A program made the position numbers and the translations under genes. Shown here one piece after another: positions 10,255-22,029 of a DNA stretch of 64,000 bases. Source of the stretch: Penium margaritaceum (lineage: Eukaryota; Streptophyta; Zygnematophyceae; Desmidiales; Peniaceae); assembly GCA_023375785.1 (NCBI GenBank), contig SZWC01000573.1:138971-202970 (forward strand). The letters are read 5' to 3'. Position 1 is the stretch's first letter, and each line of letters starts with the position of its first letter. Under the pieces are notes generated by a model. It was not told where the DNA came from. It did not search any database and worked only from the letters and a program-made list of their open reading frames with translations.

Positions 10255-11075
10255 CCAGTACGAAGCAGCAGCAGTTTGCAGCAATAGTAGCCGCAGGCAA
10301 TGCCAGTGAGCAGTGGTAGCAGCAGCCAGCAGGAGCTGCGTGCAACAGTAGCAGCAGGCAGAACCAGCAGCTCGCAGCAGCCTAGAACAGCAGCAGTTTG
10401 TAGCAGCAGCAGCCTACAACAGTAACTCACACCAACAGCAGCCTGCAGCAGCAGCAAGCAGGAGTAGCGACAAGCAGCAGCTGCAGCAACATGCAATAGC
10501 AGCAGCATGCTGCAGCAGGTAGAGCAGCAAGCCGCAACAGCAGCAAGCCGCAGCATCTGCTGTAGCGAGTAGTTGCCAGCAGCGGCTGCTACTACTGCTC
10601 GCTACCCGTAGTGAGCGAGCAGCGAGCAGTAGCCCGCTTTTGGCAGGGAGTAGCTGCCCGCTGCCAGCGAGCAGTAGCTTGCTGCCAGCGAGCAGCACCA
10701 CGCTGCTCGCAGCTGACAGCGGGCAACTGCCCGTTGTGACACACAAGGAAGAAGGTTAGAAAAAAGAGCAAAAGAAATCCCCCATCCCACCTGCTTTGTC
10801 ACCACTGTTGCAGCAGCTGCCTTTGTTGCTGTAGTAGCCCTAGCAGCCGCAGCAGCCCACAGTAGTAGCATCTGTTGCTACAAGTACAGTCGTAGTAGCA
10901 GCAGCAGTAACCGCAGTAGCAGAAGCAGCAACAACAACAGTAAGAGCAGTAGCAGTAGCATTTGTAGCAGCAGTAGCAGCACCAAATGCAGTGCAGCAGC
11001 CGTAGCAGTAGCAGTAAACAGCAACAGCAGTAGCAGCAATGACAATTGCAGTAGCGGCCCCAACAACCGCCACTA
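10255..11075 (+). repeat. AGC-rich leader of Copia-B copy 1
   Basis: About 800 bp is built almost wholly from AGC, AGT and AAC triplets in imperfect order on the plus strand. Frames through it give Ser, Gln, Ala or Leu runs, so reading-frame products here are compositional artefacts. Copia-B copy 2 has the same kind of tract at 59370-60115, so it is a family trait. Confidence 0.85.
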
Positions 11076-11290
11076 CTAACGTCAGCATCTCGCTGCTGAC
11101 GTCACTGCTTACGTCACTACTGACATCATCAACTAAAAAAAAAAACCAAAGAAAGGGGCAAGGGAAGGGGAAATAATCCCAAGGGTGGGCAGGACGTCCA
11201 CCGACCTCAGCAAGACGCCACTGCTGACATCAGCAACCCCAAAGAGAAAAAAAAGAAAGAAAAAACAAACAAAACAAAGGGCATCACACC

Positions 11291-12950
11291 ATGGCTGGTA
11301 GCCCCACTGGGGAGGGGTCCTCTTCTGTTGGGGGGATCCCCACCCTCCCTTTCTTACAGCGGCTGGAGCAATAGTAGCAGCAGCAGCGGCAGCAGTAGCA
11401 CCAACAAGAGCAGCAGTAGCAGCAAGAGTAGTAGAAATAGTAGGAAAAGTAGGAGCAGTAGTAGCAGCAGCAGCAACAGCAGCAGCAATAGCTGCAACAG
11501 GAACAGCAGCAACAGCGGAAGAAGCAGTAGCACCAACATCAGCAGGAGGAGCAGCGGTGCCAGCAGCCCTCTGACGTCGTTGGCGATAACCCCGACCCAC
11601 TCGCTGGTCTTCAACAACAGCTCGCCGCCCTGACGCAGCAGCTTGCGGCACTACAACCGTTGGTTTCCCAATCTGTCCCCAGTGCGCCTCTGTCCTTCCC
11701 CCCTCCAGGGCGCGCCAGCCCAGCTGTGTCTGCTGCCACGCAATACCTGGCGCAGCAACAGACTCTACGCCAGCAGCAGACAGTGACCTCCGTCCTTGGC
11801 CCCACTCTGGGTGCCGGCCGTAGGCAAAAGGACTTTGAGACACCGCCGCCGCCGCTTCAGGCCGGCGAGCAGTTCCGGAGCTGGGAGCTCAGCTTCTGCA
11901 TCAGGGCGCTGGGTGAGGGCCTGTGGGCATACTACACCCTGCCACATGATGCCACCCTGGCCAACCAGCTGTATGACGCTGGTCGTGCCGTCCGGGCTCT
12001 CGTCCTTGTCGCCCCTCCGGCTTCCCGCCTCGCCCTCGAGCCCTTCTTAGGTGACTTCACCGCTGGCGCCCACCAAGACCCTGCAGCCACGTCGCACGTT
12101 CTCACTCGTCCCCATCGCCTGTCCAACAACGCTGAGACTAGTTGCCTGCTGCAGGAGTTCAACTCCTCGCACATGGGGGAGATCGAGACGGTCACCTCCT
12201 ACTGGCAGCGGGTGGAGGACATCCTTCGTCGCCTCCAGAAATCTGCCCCACCCCCTTTGGCCGCGCTCCTCACCATGTGGTGCCATCGAAGCATACTCGG
12301 ACGTCTTCGTCCACTACCCTCACGACATTCTCTCCACCATGGCGGCCTAGGGCACCCTCCTGCCCTGGGCATACGAACTCTTCCTTCACATTGAGGAAGC
12401 TCGTTTGGAGTACCCGACTCTAGCGCACGGAGGCCGTCGCCTTCCCTACCGTCGCCTCCGTGGCCATCGCCTCCCCCGCCGCAGCTACCTCATCATCATC
12501 CGGGAAGAAGAAGCGTTGGACTAAGAAAGGCAAGGGTCAGGAGCAGCAGCAACAGCAATCGTTGACCGGGTCTAGCGCTGGCAGCTCGGTCTGCCACAAC
12601 TCTGGCCAGCCCGGGCACGTGTCCTCTACCGACGGATGAGGCGCGCGTCATCGCCACTATGCGTCGCCAGCGCGAGCGTCATCTCGCCTCTGCCGCCGTG
12701 ACTGTCGCCGGCTCTGACACCTCCGCCTCATCCAGCAGCTCCACCACTCTGGTTGCTTCTCCGGTTGCACCGACACCACCGCCGCAGCCGTCGGTGCCAG
12801 CGCAGTCCTCCTTCTACGTGGGCTCCGGCGCCATCACCCCGCACTCCGTGTACACTCCCGGGCCATCCTCCCGCGAGCGCCAGGTGGAGCAGTTCATCGC
12901 GCTCCAGCTCGACCTCCCTCGCCCTCCTCCCTAGGGAAGTGCAAGTTGCA
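11291..12950 (+). pseudogene. Copia-B gag remains
   Basis: After a Ser-rich stretch (11340-11550), the frame shows a copia-type gag: QYLAQQQTLRQQQTVTS, then FRSWELSF, RALVLVAPPASRLALEPFLG and SYWQRVEDILRRL. A lysine-rich stretch and a Cys/His knuckle (VCHNSGQPGH, near 12590) follow. Copy 2 matches it closely at 60900-61815. Gag forms the virus-like particle. It is a broken fossil. Confidence 0.82.
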
Positions 12951-12979
12951 TCACTTCGTGTTCCCCTGTCCAGTCTTGC

Positions 12980-14100
12980 ATGACTGAGACTGAGTTACGG
13001 TCATGCCCTGCTTCTTCGTCTGTCTCGTCGTCTCTCATGGTCTCCGCTACCCCCTCCCAGGACGAAATTGCTTGGCTTGACGATTGGCAGTCTCGATTCG
13101 CACCTCCTTCCACCACGTCCGCGTCCCTTACTTGCTGCCATGTGACCGTTAGTGATCTTGCGACCCCGGTCCAGGACCCTGCTGATACCTGGATCATCGA
13201 CTCCAGGGCCACGCATCACATGACGGCCTATCGTGAGGCCTTTAGTATTCTCGGTCCTATAGGCGATGTTTCAAGTGTCCGGACAGGCTCTGGCTAGGTG
13301 TTGCCTGTCCGTGGTATTGGCATCGTTCGTTTCCGTGGTCCCTCCGGTGACGTCTTTCTCACCGATGTCCTCGTCGTCCTTGGTCTTGAGCTCAGCCTTC
13401 TATCCATCACTGTCCTTGACCGCATGAGCATGGACGTTGTGCACTCGCGTGGTGTTGGCACTGTGTCGTTCTGTCCGTCTGGTCTTGTCGTACTGCACGC
13501 CACCGCCCGTGGCAACCTGCTGCATGTACCTTGTCTGTCTTCCTCTCCTTCCGTCTCCTCCCCGTCAGCTGCCACAGGCCATGTGTTTGTCACCAGCACA
13601 CTTTCTCCTTAGCAAACTCACCTCCTACACTGCCGCCTTTGCCATGTCCACTATGCCGCCGTAGACAACATGCTCCGCACCCAGCCGGCCAAGGGCCTTG
13701 ACCCGGAGACTTTTCCCCTATGTGCCCAATTGAGTGCATTGACTACGCTCACGGGAAGATGCACCGGTCCACGTATCCCTTGTCTTCCTCCCGTGCGTCT
13801 GCCCCCCTCGACCTTGTCCATTCGTACGTCATGGGTCCTCTCCCTACCGAGTCCGTTGGCGAGCATGGTTGCTACGTCCTCAGCCTCACTGACGACTATT
13901 CTCGCTACCGCTGGATCTTCTGCCTTTGGCACAAGAATGATGTCACCCACGCCTTCCAGGACAGGCTTGTCTTTGCGGAGTGCGAGTGTGGCCGCTCTCT
14001 CGGCCGTTTTCCCTCTGATCGCGGCGGTGAGTACCTGGGTGAAGCCACGACCTTTCTCGTCTCCCGCGGAACCGGATTCCCCACGGGGAACCAGATTCCA
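12980..14100 (+). pseudogene. Copia-B protease, GAG-pre-integrase and integrase remains
   Basis: The protease is recognised from TWIIDSRATHHMT near 13190. The GAG-pre-integrase block has YAHGKMHRSTYP near 13745, and the integrase start has LVHSYVMGPLPTESVG followed by SDRGGEYLGE. The order and wording agree with copy 2 (62375-63700). The block is degraded. Confidence 0.85.
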
Positions 14101-14106
14101 GACCCA

Positions 14107-14286
14107 TTCGCATCCGCTGGTCCCTCCGGGCCGGCACCCCCAGTCGCGTCCGCTGGTCCCTCCGGGCCGGCAGCCCCAGTCGTGCCCGCAGGTCCCTCCG
14201 GGCCGGCAACCCAAGTCGCATCCGCTGGTCCCTCCGGGCTAGCAAACCCAATGGCGTTCGCTGGTCCCTCCGGGCCAGCAACCTCG
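14107..14286 (+). repeat. five 36-bp tandem repeats, Copia-B integrase-RT linker
   Basis: Five units of exactly 36 bp encode variants of a 12-residue unit resembling VASAGPSGPAAP. Copy 2 has the same kind of array in the same position (from 63822). The reverse-strand copy of Copia-A carries a different 36-bp array at the matching position (49055-49390). Confidence 0.9.
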
Positions 14287-14429
14287 TCTGCCTCCATCAG
14301 CCCGACAGGCTCAGTGTCGTCACCTGCCCTACCACACTACACGCGTGGCCCAGGCGGTAGCCTCTGACCCAGATCGTCGGTCAGCGTGCATACCGTCGCT
14401 CCGCGCTCCGTGGCGCCTTGACCTCCCGT

Positions 14430-16215
14430 GGCTCCACGTGTTTCCTCCACTCCCATTGTCGTGAGTGGGGACCCTGGCACCAAGGCCCTCGGCCTGACCA
14501 CCTCGGCCATCATTGCAGACCTCCACCCGGACTCCGCACTTAGCTATGCCATGCTCCATCGTGAGCATCGGTGCGTTGTCCTGGCTCCACTTGCGCGCAT
14601 CCCACCTGGGGCACAAGATGCACACGCTCGCTCAGTCCGCTCCACAGCACGCCCGGAGGACCCAGACACCCTGTGCAAGGCACGAACCTCTCCTGAGGCC
14701 GCACACCAGGACGCTGCGTGCATCGATGAGCTCCCCGCTCTCCGACAGCACCACGTGTATGACCTCGTTGACCTTCCTTCAGGACGGAAGGCCATCGGCG
14801 CCAAGTGGGTCTTTCGGCACAAGTGGAAGCCCGACGGATCCTTGGACAAGTACAAGGCCTGCCTTACAGCCAAGGGGTTTGCCTAGATTCCTGGGGTCGA
14901 TTACGACCAGATCTTCGCCCCAGTTGGCCGGTTCTCCACTAGTCGGGCACTCTTCAGTCTGGTCGTCCGGCATGGGTGGGAGCTGCACTAGATGGATGTG
15001 AGCAACGCTTTTCTCCATGGTTCACTGGAGGGTGAGGAGCTCTACATGGTGCAGCCCCCAGGCTTCGACGATGGCATTGGGAGAGTCTGGCGACTGCGCA
15101 ATGCCTTATATGGCCTGAAGCAGTCACCTCGGTGTTGGAACGAAGAGATCAGCAGCACGCTCCTTCGTGGCGGGCTCTAGCGTAACACCGTTGACCGCGC
15201 ACCGTTTGTCAGTCCGGGAGGCCATAACTTCACCGCTATTCTGATGTACGTCGACGATATGCTCATTGCGGTGCCGGACACGACTGTCGTCCAGCGTGTC
15301 AAGGATCTGCTTCACGTCGCCTACCAGATGAAGGACCTTGGGTCTGCCAGGATCTTCCTGGGCATGGAACTCGAGCATGATCGTTCCTAGGGCGTCCTGC
15401 ACATCCACCAGGCCGCCTATGTGTAGACGCTGTCCACCCGCTTTGCGGAGGACCTGCCACTCGTGCCGAGCGCATCCTCACCCATGTCACCCAATGGCTA
15501 GGCAAAGCTAAAGAGTCCTGACACAACCATTGTGGGGGAGTCAGTCGACGTGACCAAGTACCTGCGAGTCATCGGGTCACTGATGTTCCTCACGACGACG
15601 ACGCGCCCAGACATCTTTTTTGCCGTCAACCTCTTAGCCCAGTTCTCTCAGGAGCCGCATCACCTCCACTACAAGGGCGCCATCCGAGTACTACGCTATG
15701 TTGTCTCGACTCCTTGGCGAGGTCTCATGTTCCGCCGTCAGCCGTTTGTTGTCACGGTGGGCTACACTGATAGTGACTGGACTGGTAGTCCAGACGGCAA
15801 GAGTCGCACAGGTTGAATATTTCTGATTGGCGGTACTGCTGTGTCCTGGCGCAGTGGCAAGCAGGGATGCATTGCACACAGCACAGCTAAGGTTGAGTAT
15901 GTTGCTCTTGGCTCAGGCGCGTGTGAGAGTGTGTGGTTGCGTCGTCTGCTGTCCGAGTTGCGCCAGTCCGTTGCATCCATCACGTTGCACTGTGACAACG
16001 AGAGTGCCATGGCCATCGCCAACAATGACGGCGTGCATCACACATGCACAAAGCACATCAATGTTGAGTATCACTATGTGAGTTCGTTGTCGCATGACGG
16101 TAGCGTCAGGATCGTGTGGGTTGAGATAGTACGGCAGTTGGCTGACTTCTTGACCAAGGCACTGAAGCGCAAATCGTTCAAGAAGGCTGTGATTTCAGTC
16201 GACAAGCGTCCGTGA
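14430..16215 (+). pseudogene. Copia-B RT and RNase H remains
   Basis: RT motifs are GRKAIGAKWVFRHK, MDVSNAFLHGS, RNALYGLKQSPRCWN and LMYVDDMLIA (near 15243). RNase H motifs are GYTDSDWTGSPDGKSRTG, SWRSGKQGCIAHS and CTKHINVEYHYV. These define a copia pol C-terminus. The block is broken and is treated as a fossil. Confidence 0.92.
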
Positions 16216-16312
16216 GTGACTCTCTCTGTCCTTGCTTGCGTCTCTGCTTGGCCTGGGGGAGTCTGGTCGTTGACTTTGTCTCTGCACGCACATGTGCACT
16301 ACGCTTGTGAGT

Positions 16313-16322
16313 CATGGGGGAG
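16313..16322 (+). other. polypurine tract of Copia-B copy 1
   Basis: The purine-rich ATGGGGGAG lies immediately 5' of the LTR start TGTTGG. Copia-A has the same tract sequence. Confidence 0.8.
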
Positions 16323-17175
16323 TGTTGGTTTTTTAGCATCTCTCATTGTACTCTGTTGTGTCCTCCCGGCTTGTGTACATCGGTGTGCAGATGACTGACA
16401 GCGAGACTTGACGCCGCTGGAGTGTCGCTCGGTGGAGTCGACGCACGCTGAGGCCCACTCAATCATCGCTGGAGCCCCCTCCCTCTGGCGATGTGCTCAG
16501 CTCCATCGGCAGGCCTCCTCGGTGGTCGGGCCGCCGGCAGTCACTGCCACTGCTGATGCAGTCTGCATGCACCTAGCGCTGTGTGTGGCTGTGGCATTGC
16601 GTCTGCAGCATCATGCGATGCTTAGGGTCCATGTCTTCTGTTGTATGGCCCTGTTTGGCATCGTTGACTGTCGTAGGCACTGCCTGGATTTGTGCAGCCA
16701 TAACTTCTTGTAGCTATTTTTCTAGCTGATTCTGACCGCACGACTGCGTTTGCAGCATTGGTATTATGGTATGGTCCAGTTTTCAGGCAAAACGGACGAC
16801 GCCCGGGTTTTGGGCTGTCGGGCGTCTGGCAGGACTCACCGAGAAAACCCTGCCTGCCAGAAAACAGATTTAGCACTATTTTCTGATTGGCTGGTTAGCT
16901 GAGTAGCAACTTTTACACTAGTGGGGGGGGGCTAGAACTTGGAGGGGTTCTCCATTGTTGCTCATACTTCATTGCAAATCAGTTACTTACAGTTTTCAGC
17001 TGCTTTCTTGCGCTAACACTGGCACGCGCACTTCTGAGTAACAAACCCAGAGCTTCCAGACCTAGTCTCTAGAGCAACTGACTGAGGGGGCAGCAGACTT
17101 AAGCAACGAGCGTGGAAGCCCGCACGCTGCATCGACAACGTATGCTGCCCCAACCTGCTGTCTAGGTTTCCAGCT
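16323..17175 (+). repeat. 3' LTR of Copia-B copy 1
   Basis: It starts TGTTGGTTTT and ends CCAGCT. It is followed at once by AAGAC (17176-17180), the right copy of the target duplication. This fixes the LTR terminus and so the non-canonical CT end. Confidence 0.93.
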
Positions 17176-17555
17176 AAGACCAAAGAAGATAAGAAGATAA
17201 GACGAAGACAAGAAATAGCAGAAAGAGTGAAATACTTGTTAGGAATTCTTAGAATTCCTCCTTGCACTCCTCGCTCTTGTTTTGTTAGCGACACTCACAT
17301 CCCTTGTCATTTCCTTGCCTTGTAATTTTTTGTTTGCCTAGGTTCTAGTCCTTGCCAATCGCCGTGAGTCATGGCTTAGGAAGACTAGTTTCAAAATGCA
17401 CGACCTTGTGCTGACGTGGCGGCCTAGGAAAATATAAATTTTGATTAGAATTGCCTCACCGATCGTGAGAGCAAGATTTTAGGAGGCGATTCCTCCTTTT
17501 AGTTGTGGGGTGATCCTCACAATGGTCTTCACGCGCTAGTTGCACGGGCGACAAG
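17176..17555 (+). other. chromovirus leader, resumed after Copia-B
   Basis: The leader begins with the second AAGAC and continues the purine-rich GAAGA/TAAGA character seen just before 9126. It runs up to the gag start near 17556. No gene is seen here. Confidence 0.7.
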
Positions 17556-19620
17556 ATGGCAAGTGCCGGACCGTCCAAGATCAACAGCGGCAAGGTGGTG
17601 ACGGCCTCACCACGAGCTCTCGGTGGACTCCAAATTTTGGGAGCCGCCGCCGCAAGCATGGTTGCCAACCCAAAGACAACCGTACCGCCAAAGGCAACTG
17701 TACCGCCGAAGGCAACCGAAGCCAACCTCGGAGATACTGAAAAGTGTGTGGAGGCCGAGAAGGTGCTCGACGAGCACGTCGACGCGGACATGGGCAACCC
17801 CCACGCGATGGACGACGCGATGGAGAAGGATCTCTCAGAGGGGGACCCCGACAAAGAGCACAACGCCGACAATGGTGAAGGCGACAAGGATCGTGACCAT
17901 CGCCATTGTGGTGCGGAAAACTCGAGCCAATTGCTCGAGAAGGGCAAGGCACCCGCCGCATCTCCTGAAGCTGCCGATGACAGCCAAACAGCCGAGAGCA
18001 GCAAGTGAGCTAAAAGCAGCCAAATGGGAATTTCCCGCGAGAACAAGCCGGACGACGTCGAGGCAAAGGCAATTCGCGATGACCGTCGTAGGCTCGCGGA
18101 GTTTGCTTTTGAGGCAGCAGGCCAACTGAAGATCACCACCGACGGTGGAGATACGGCACCACTCGGAGGAAAGGGAGCGGACCCCCCTTCCTACGATGTG
18201 GTCGCAATGGGATAGGGCAGCGTCCACTCGGGCGTCGTCGTTGACGATAGTATCCCCCAAAAGGTGGGACTCCTTTGGGGCATGTACGCGAACCGTACCC
18301 TCCTCTAGTGGGTAAGGGTGCACGGACAACATGAGACACTGGAGGCTATCGCCGATACTCTGACGACATCAAAGCTCAAGTTCGTGTTCGCCAACCTACT
18401 GACCCATGCCTGGCAGAGCATCACGGACCTCGACCGTGATCGCTAGGTGCAGCGGGTGTCCGCCCATGAGGCAAGCCGTTGATGCAACGACCTCGACAAG
18501 GTGTTGTAGAGCGTGACCCATGTGCAGATGCAACAGCAAGCGCAGAGTGCTACAGCTGCGGATGCCACTGCCGGTGGTAGCGATGACTTCCCTACCTCAA
18601 CGACTTCGGGGTCGGTCATGAACACGTCCTTCCTCCACAGTGTGGAGATCTTCCAGAAGGGCGTGAAGCTGACCGACTGGCTGCATCGCATGGAGCACGT
18701 TCTACGTGTCCAGAAGGCTCCACTCAGCCAGTGGGGCGACCTTGCCACGACGCGGCTTGAAGAAAAATTCTTCAAGTATGTGGTCAAGGAGTGGAGTGCC
18801 CAGCAGCCGCACCTCGAGTGATAGCCCATGCCGTGGGAGGCCTTTTGCGCAATCATGCGCAAGAAGTGCACCCAACGTGAGGAGGCGCATTGCGCCTTCT
18901 ACAAGTTCAAGGACTTCAGGCAGCTGGGCAGCTCGCTTGAATCCTACTTGAGCGAGTTCACCGCAGTCGTGGAGGAAGCCAAAAGCTTCACCGAGGGCGA
19001 TGGGACTCAGACCTTCAAGAACCCGGAGTGCATGCTACTCGAGTACTTGCGTGATGGTCTCACTGGCGAGAAGCTGAAGGACAAGACCACCACAACAGCC
19101 ATTGGCCAAGCTTTGACAAGCTGGAGGGGGTTGCGCGACTACATGAGCGAAGTGTGTTTGGCGAACCCGAAGCACTACTCTGATGCACGGCCAAACGCGC
19201 GTGCACAGCAAGGCCGCGACATGCGCATGGACGCTGCAGGGGCTAGTGGGTCAGCTGGACAGTGAGGCAGGGTGAAGGGCAAGTAGCTCGCAAACCCTCC
19301 AGCGAAGAAGGCTGGTGGATACAAGGGCCCCGACAACAAGCGCAGCCGCGAGAATGACGAGTTACAGGCGTCGCGTGAGCGTCACAACGCAGCCTTCCAC
19401 AGGCTCTGCCACAACTGGATGCAGCCGAGCCACTTTAGGGCTCTGTGCCCTGAGGCTACTGGTGGTGGACAAGAGGCCGCGGCGTTAGCTGCAGCAGTAG
19501 CACCTCGTGGGGATGGTGCGGCAGGAGGCCGCGGACAGGTCTGTGGACAGGGTCGCAGGTGCGGCAATGTGCCCGGCCGTGGTAACGGACAAGGCTGTGG
19601 GGTGGGCTTTTCCCACCCCT
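17556..19620 (+). pseudogene. chromovirus gag remains
   Basis: The N-terminal part (MASAGPSKINSG) is followed by a charged Asp/Glu-rich region. A Ty3-type capsid region comes next, with FQKGVKLTDWLHRMEHVLR near 18650 and FYKFKDFRQLGSSLESYLSE near 18895. A Cys/His cluster (CHNWMQPSHFRALCP near 19407) resembles a nucleocapsid knuckle. A Gly/Arg-rich tail follows. It is broken. Confidence 0.78.
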
Positions 19621-20109
19621 GAGTGACGTTAGTGGGGACCACTCAGGGGTAAAACTAGATCACGAGTGTGGGTTCATGTTTTCAGATGAGGATGTTAAAC
19701 AATTTGAATTTTTGACGAGTTCAAAATTCTCCGTTGTTTTCTCTCCTCTTGTTGAACCGCATTCTACACTTGCTGACCGACATTGCCCACTAAACCTTGC
19801 ATCTCCAAACGAGATGTATGATCGTACATGCATAGTGGTGGTGACACCAACCACTGTGCAAGATTTGTGTGACACAGTGATTGAAGCAAACGCCCTCAAA
19901 GCAATGAGCTCAATCACGTTCGCGGTACGTTTTGTGGACGATTTCGACCCAATCAAATTTTAAGACTGGAAGGTTCTAGCCGAATTCACACATGCCCACA
20001 AGATGCAGACTCGAGTGGGTGAATCATGTGAGTTGCAACGCCCGTCGTACAGATTTTGTGTTATCACAAAGTTGGCTTGCCGTCGTCGAGCCTATTCACT
20101 CGAAAGAGT

Positions 20110-20364
20110 GGAGGTAATATGATGATGCAGTTCAAAGGACACCTAGCTGGTGCTCCCGTGAACGTATTAGCTGATACTGGAGGAGACGAATCCTTTGTTA
20201 GTCTTAGCTTTACCCGACAAGTGGGTCTAAAGTACAAGCCATCAGATGGCGGTGTTGTCGTCGGTGATAGCCGTATAGTACCTGTGATCAGTACCTGTAA
20301 GGCAAAAATTTGTATTCAAGGTTACACACAGAGTATCACGTTGAAGGTACTCAACCTTTCTTGA
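20110..20364 (+). pseudogene. chromovirus protease remains
   Basis: A retropepsin-like segment reads VNVLADTGGDESFVS with the D-T-G active-site triad, then a hydrophobic strand region. It lies between gag and RT, as expected for Ty3/gypsy. Confidence 0.72.
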
Positions 20365-20439
20365 CCCGTTTGACGTGGTGCTAGGCAATCCTTGGCTTTG
20401 CGAAAACAAAGCTCTGATGTGCTAATAATCAAGGCGCTT

Positions 20440-21960
20440 GATACTCCAAAAGGGACAGCGTCGCTTTACGCTGATTCCGAGTACGGAATTGTCACCGACT
20501 CGACTCAAAGTACATGCCAGCTTGTCTACGATGCAGGTCAAGAGACGTGTTCGACAAGGTTTTCGATACTTCTTGGCTCAGCTGCAGAAAGTGGAGGACA
20601 ACGTGAAGGAAGACATGCCACAAGAGATAAAATCCATATTGGCAGAGTTTTCAAATGTATTACAAGACCCACCGGCTGGGCTTCCACCATAAAGACACAT
20701 GGGCCACACGATTCCGCTGCAACCGGAGGCGACTCCTCCGTTCAGACCCATGTATCACCTTAGTCAAGCAGAAAGGCAAGAGGTCAAACGCAAAATCAAA
20801 GAATACCTTGCAAAGGGGAGGATTGAGCTCAGTAGCTCGCCGTTTGGTGCGCTGATCCTTTTTGTGAACAAAAAGAACGGTGGTTTACGCATGTTCGTGG
20901 ATTACCAGGCGTTGAACAAGCTGACGGTGAAAAATTAATTCCCCTTATCGCGGATTGAGGACCTTTTTGACCAACTCCAAGGCGCAAAAGTATTTTCGTC
21001 CTTGGATTTGTTTCAAGGGTACCATCAAATCCGCATCACGGCAGATGATGTGTCCAAAACCGCGTTTCAAACGCACATGGGACACTATCAGTTCCTAGTG
21101 TTATGCTTAAAGCTTACAAATGCCCCGGCAACCTTCCAAGGAGAAATGAACCGAACGTTCACCAGGCAACTCAGACAGTTTGTCTTGGTTTCCGTGGACG
21201 ACATCCTGGTTTTCTCCAAATCAATGAAAGAGCACATAGAACATCTGCGCGAAGTTCTCACAATCCTTTGCGAACAGAAGTTCTATGCAAAAGTGAGCAA
21301 GTGCAAGTTTGCACAAGATGAGCTCGAATACCTTGGACACATCGTCGGCAAGGACGGTATCCGTGTTGACCCACGAAAGGTCCAAGCCGTTGTGGACTGG
21401 CCACACCCTCCAAAGTTTGGGCAGATTCGGTCTTTCCTTGGCCTTGCAAACTAATTTCAACGGTTTTATGCAAGGGTATTCGACCCTGGTAGCACCACTA
21501 ACCAGGCTCACGCGAAAAGACGTGCGTTGGGAATGGATATATGATTGCGAGAACGCTTTTCTCAAATTCAAAGAGCTTCTAACCACGGTGCCCATCCTAG
21601 CTCTTCCGGATCCATCACAACCATGGAAGGTTCGATGTGATGCGTCGGTAGTAGGACTTGGAGCCGTCCTCATGCAGAATGGTCACCCAGTTGTGTATGA
21701 GAGCCAGAAGCTCATCCCGGCGGAAACGTGGTACATGACTGGGGATCAAGAGCTCCTTGTGGTAGTACATGCTTTCAAGATTTGGCATTGCAACCTCGAG
21801 GGTGCTGAAGGGGGTGTGACGGTCGTGACCGACCATAATCCATTGGTGTTTTTCCAAACGCAACCAAACCTGTCAAGACGACGGGCGCGTTGGAGCAAAT
21901 ACCTGAGCCGATTCTCGTTCACATGGGACCAGGAGGCATCAATGTGGCCGATCCACTAAG
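20440..21960 (+). pseudogene. chromovirus RT and RNase H remains
   Basis: RT motifs in order are PMYHLSQAERQEVKRKIKEY, SPFGALILFVNKKNGGLRM, FSSLDLFQGYHQIRI and VSVDDILVFS, the last at the catalytic DD near 21195. LEYLGHIVGKDGIRVDPRKV follows. RNase H follows with LRCDASVVGLGAVLMQ-like wording and the TDHNPLVFF motif. This is Ty3/gypsy wording. It is a fossil. Confidence 0.9.
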
Positions 21961-22029
21961 CCGACAGCCTATGGAAGTTAAAGTAACCACCGAGGTCGGT
22001 GGGTGTTTTATGGCCATCGCAACAGCAAG

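Larger units (their letters stand above)
9131..17175 (+). mobile_element. nearly complete Ty1/copia fossil, Copia-B copy 1
   Basis: Two LTRs (9131-9990 and 16323-17175), a primer-binding site at 9991, an AGC-rich leader, gag, protease, integrase, a 36-bp repeat linker, RT, RNase H and a polypurine tract are all in copia order. The exact 5-bp duplication AAGAC flanks it at 9126-9130 and 17176-17180. The LTR ends are TG...CT rather than TG...CA. By eye the LTRs differ at about one base in fifteen, so it is younger than the chromovirus it sits in. The coding region is broken in well over five places. Confidence 0.95.

Noticed and set aside
10414-11088. Long minus-strand frames rich in Leu, Ala and Cys
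   Set aside because: They are shadows of the AGC-triplet leader of Copia-B and have no domain.
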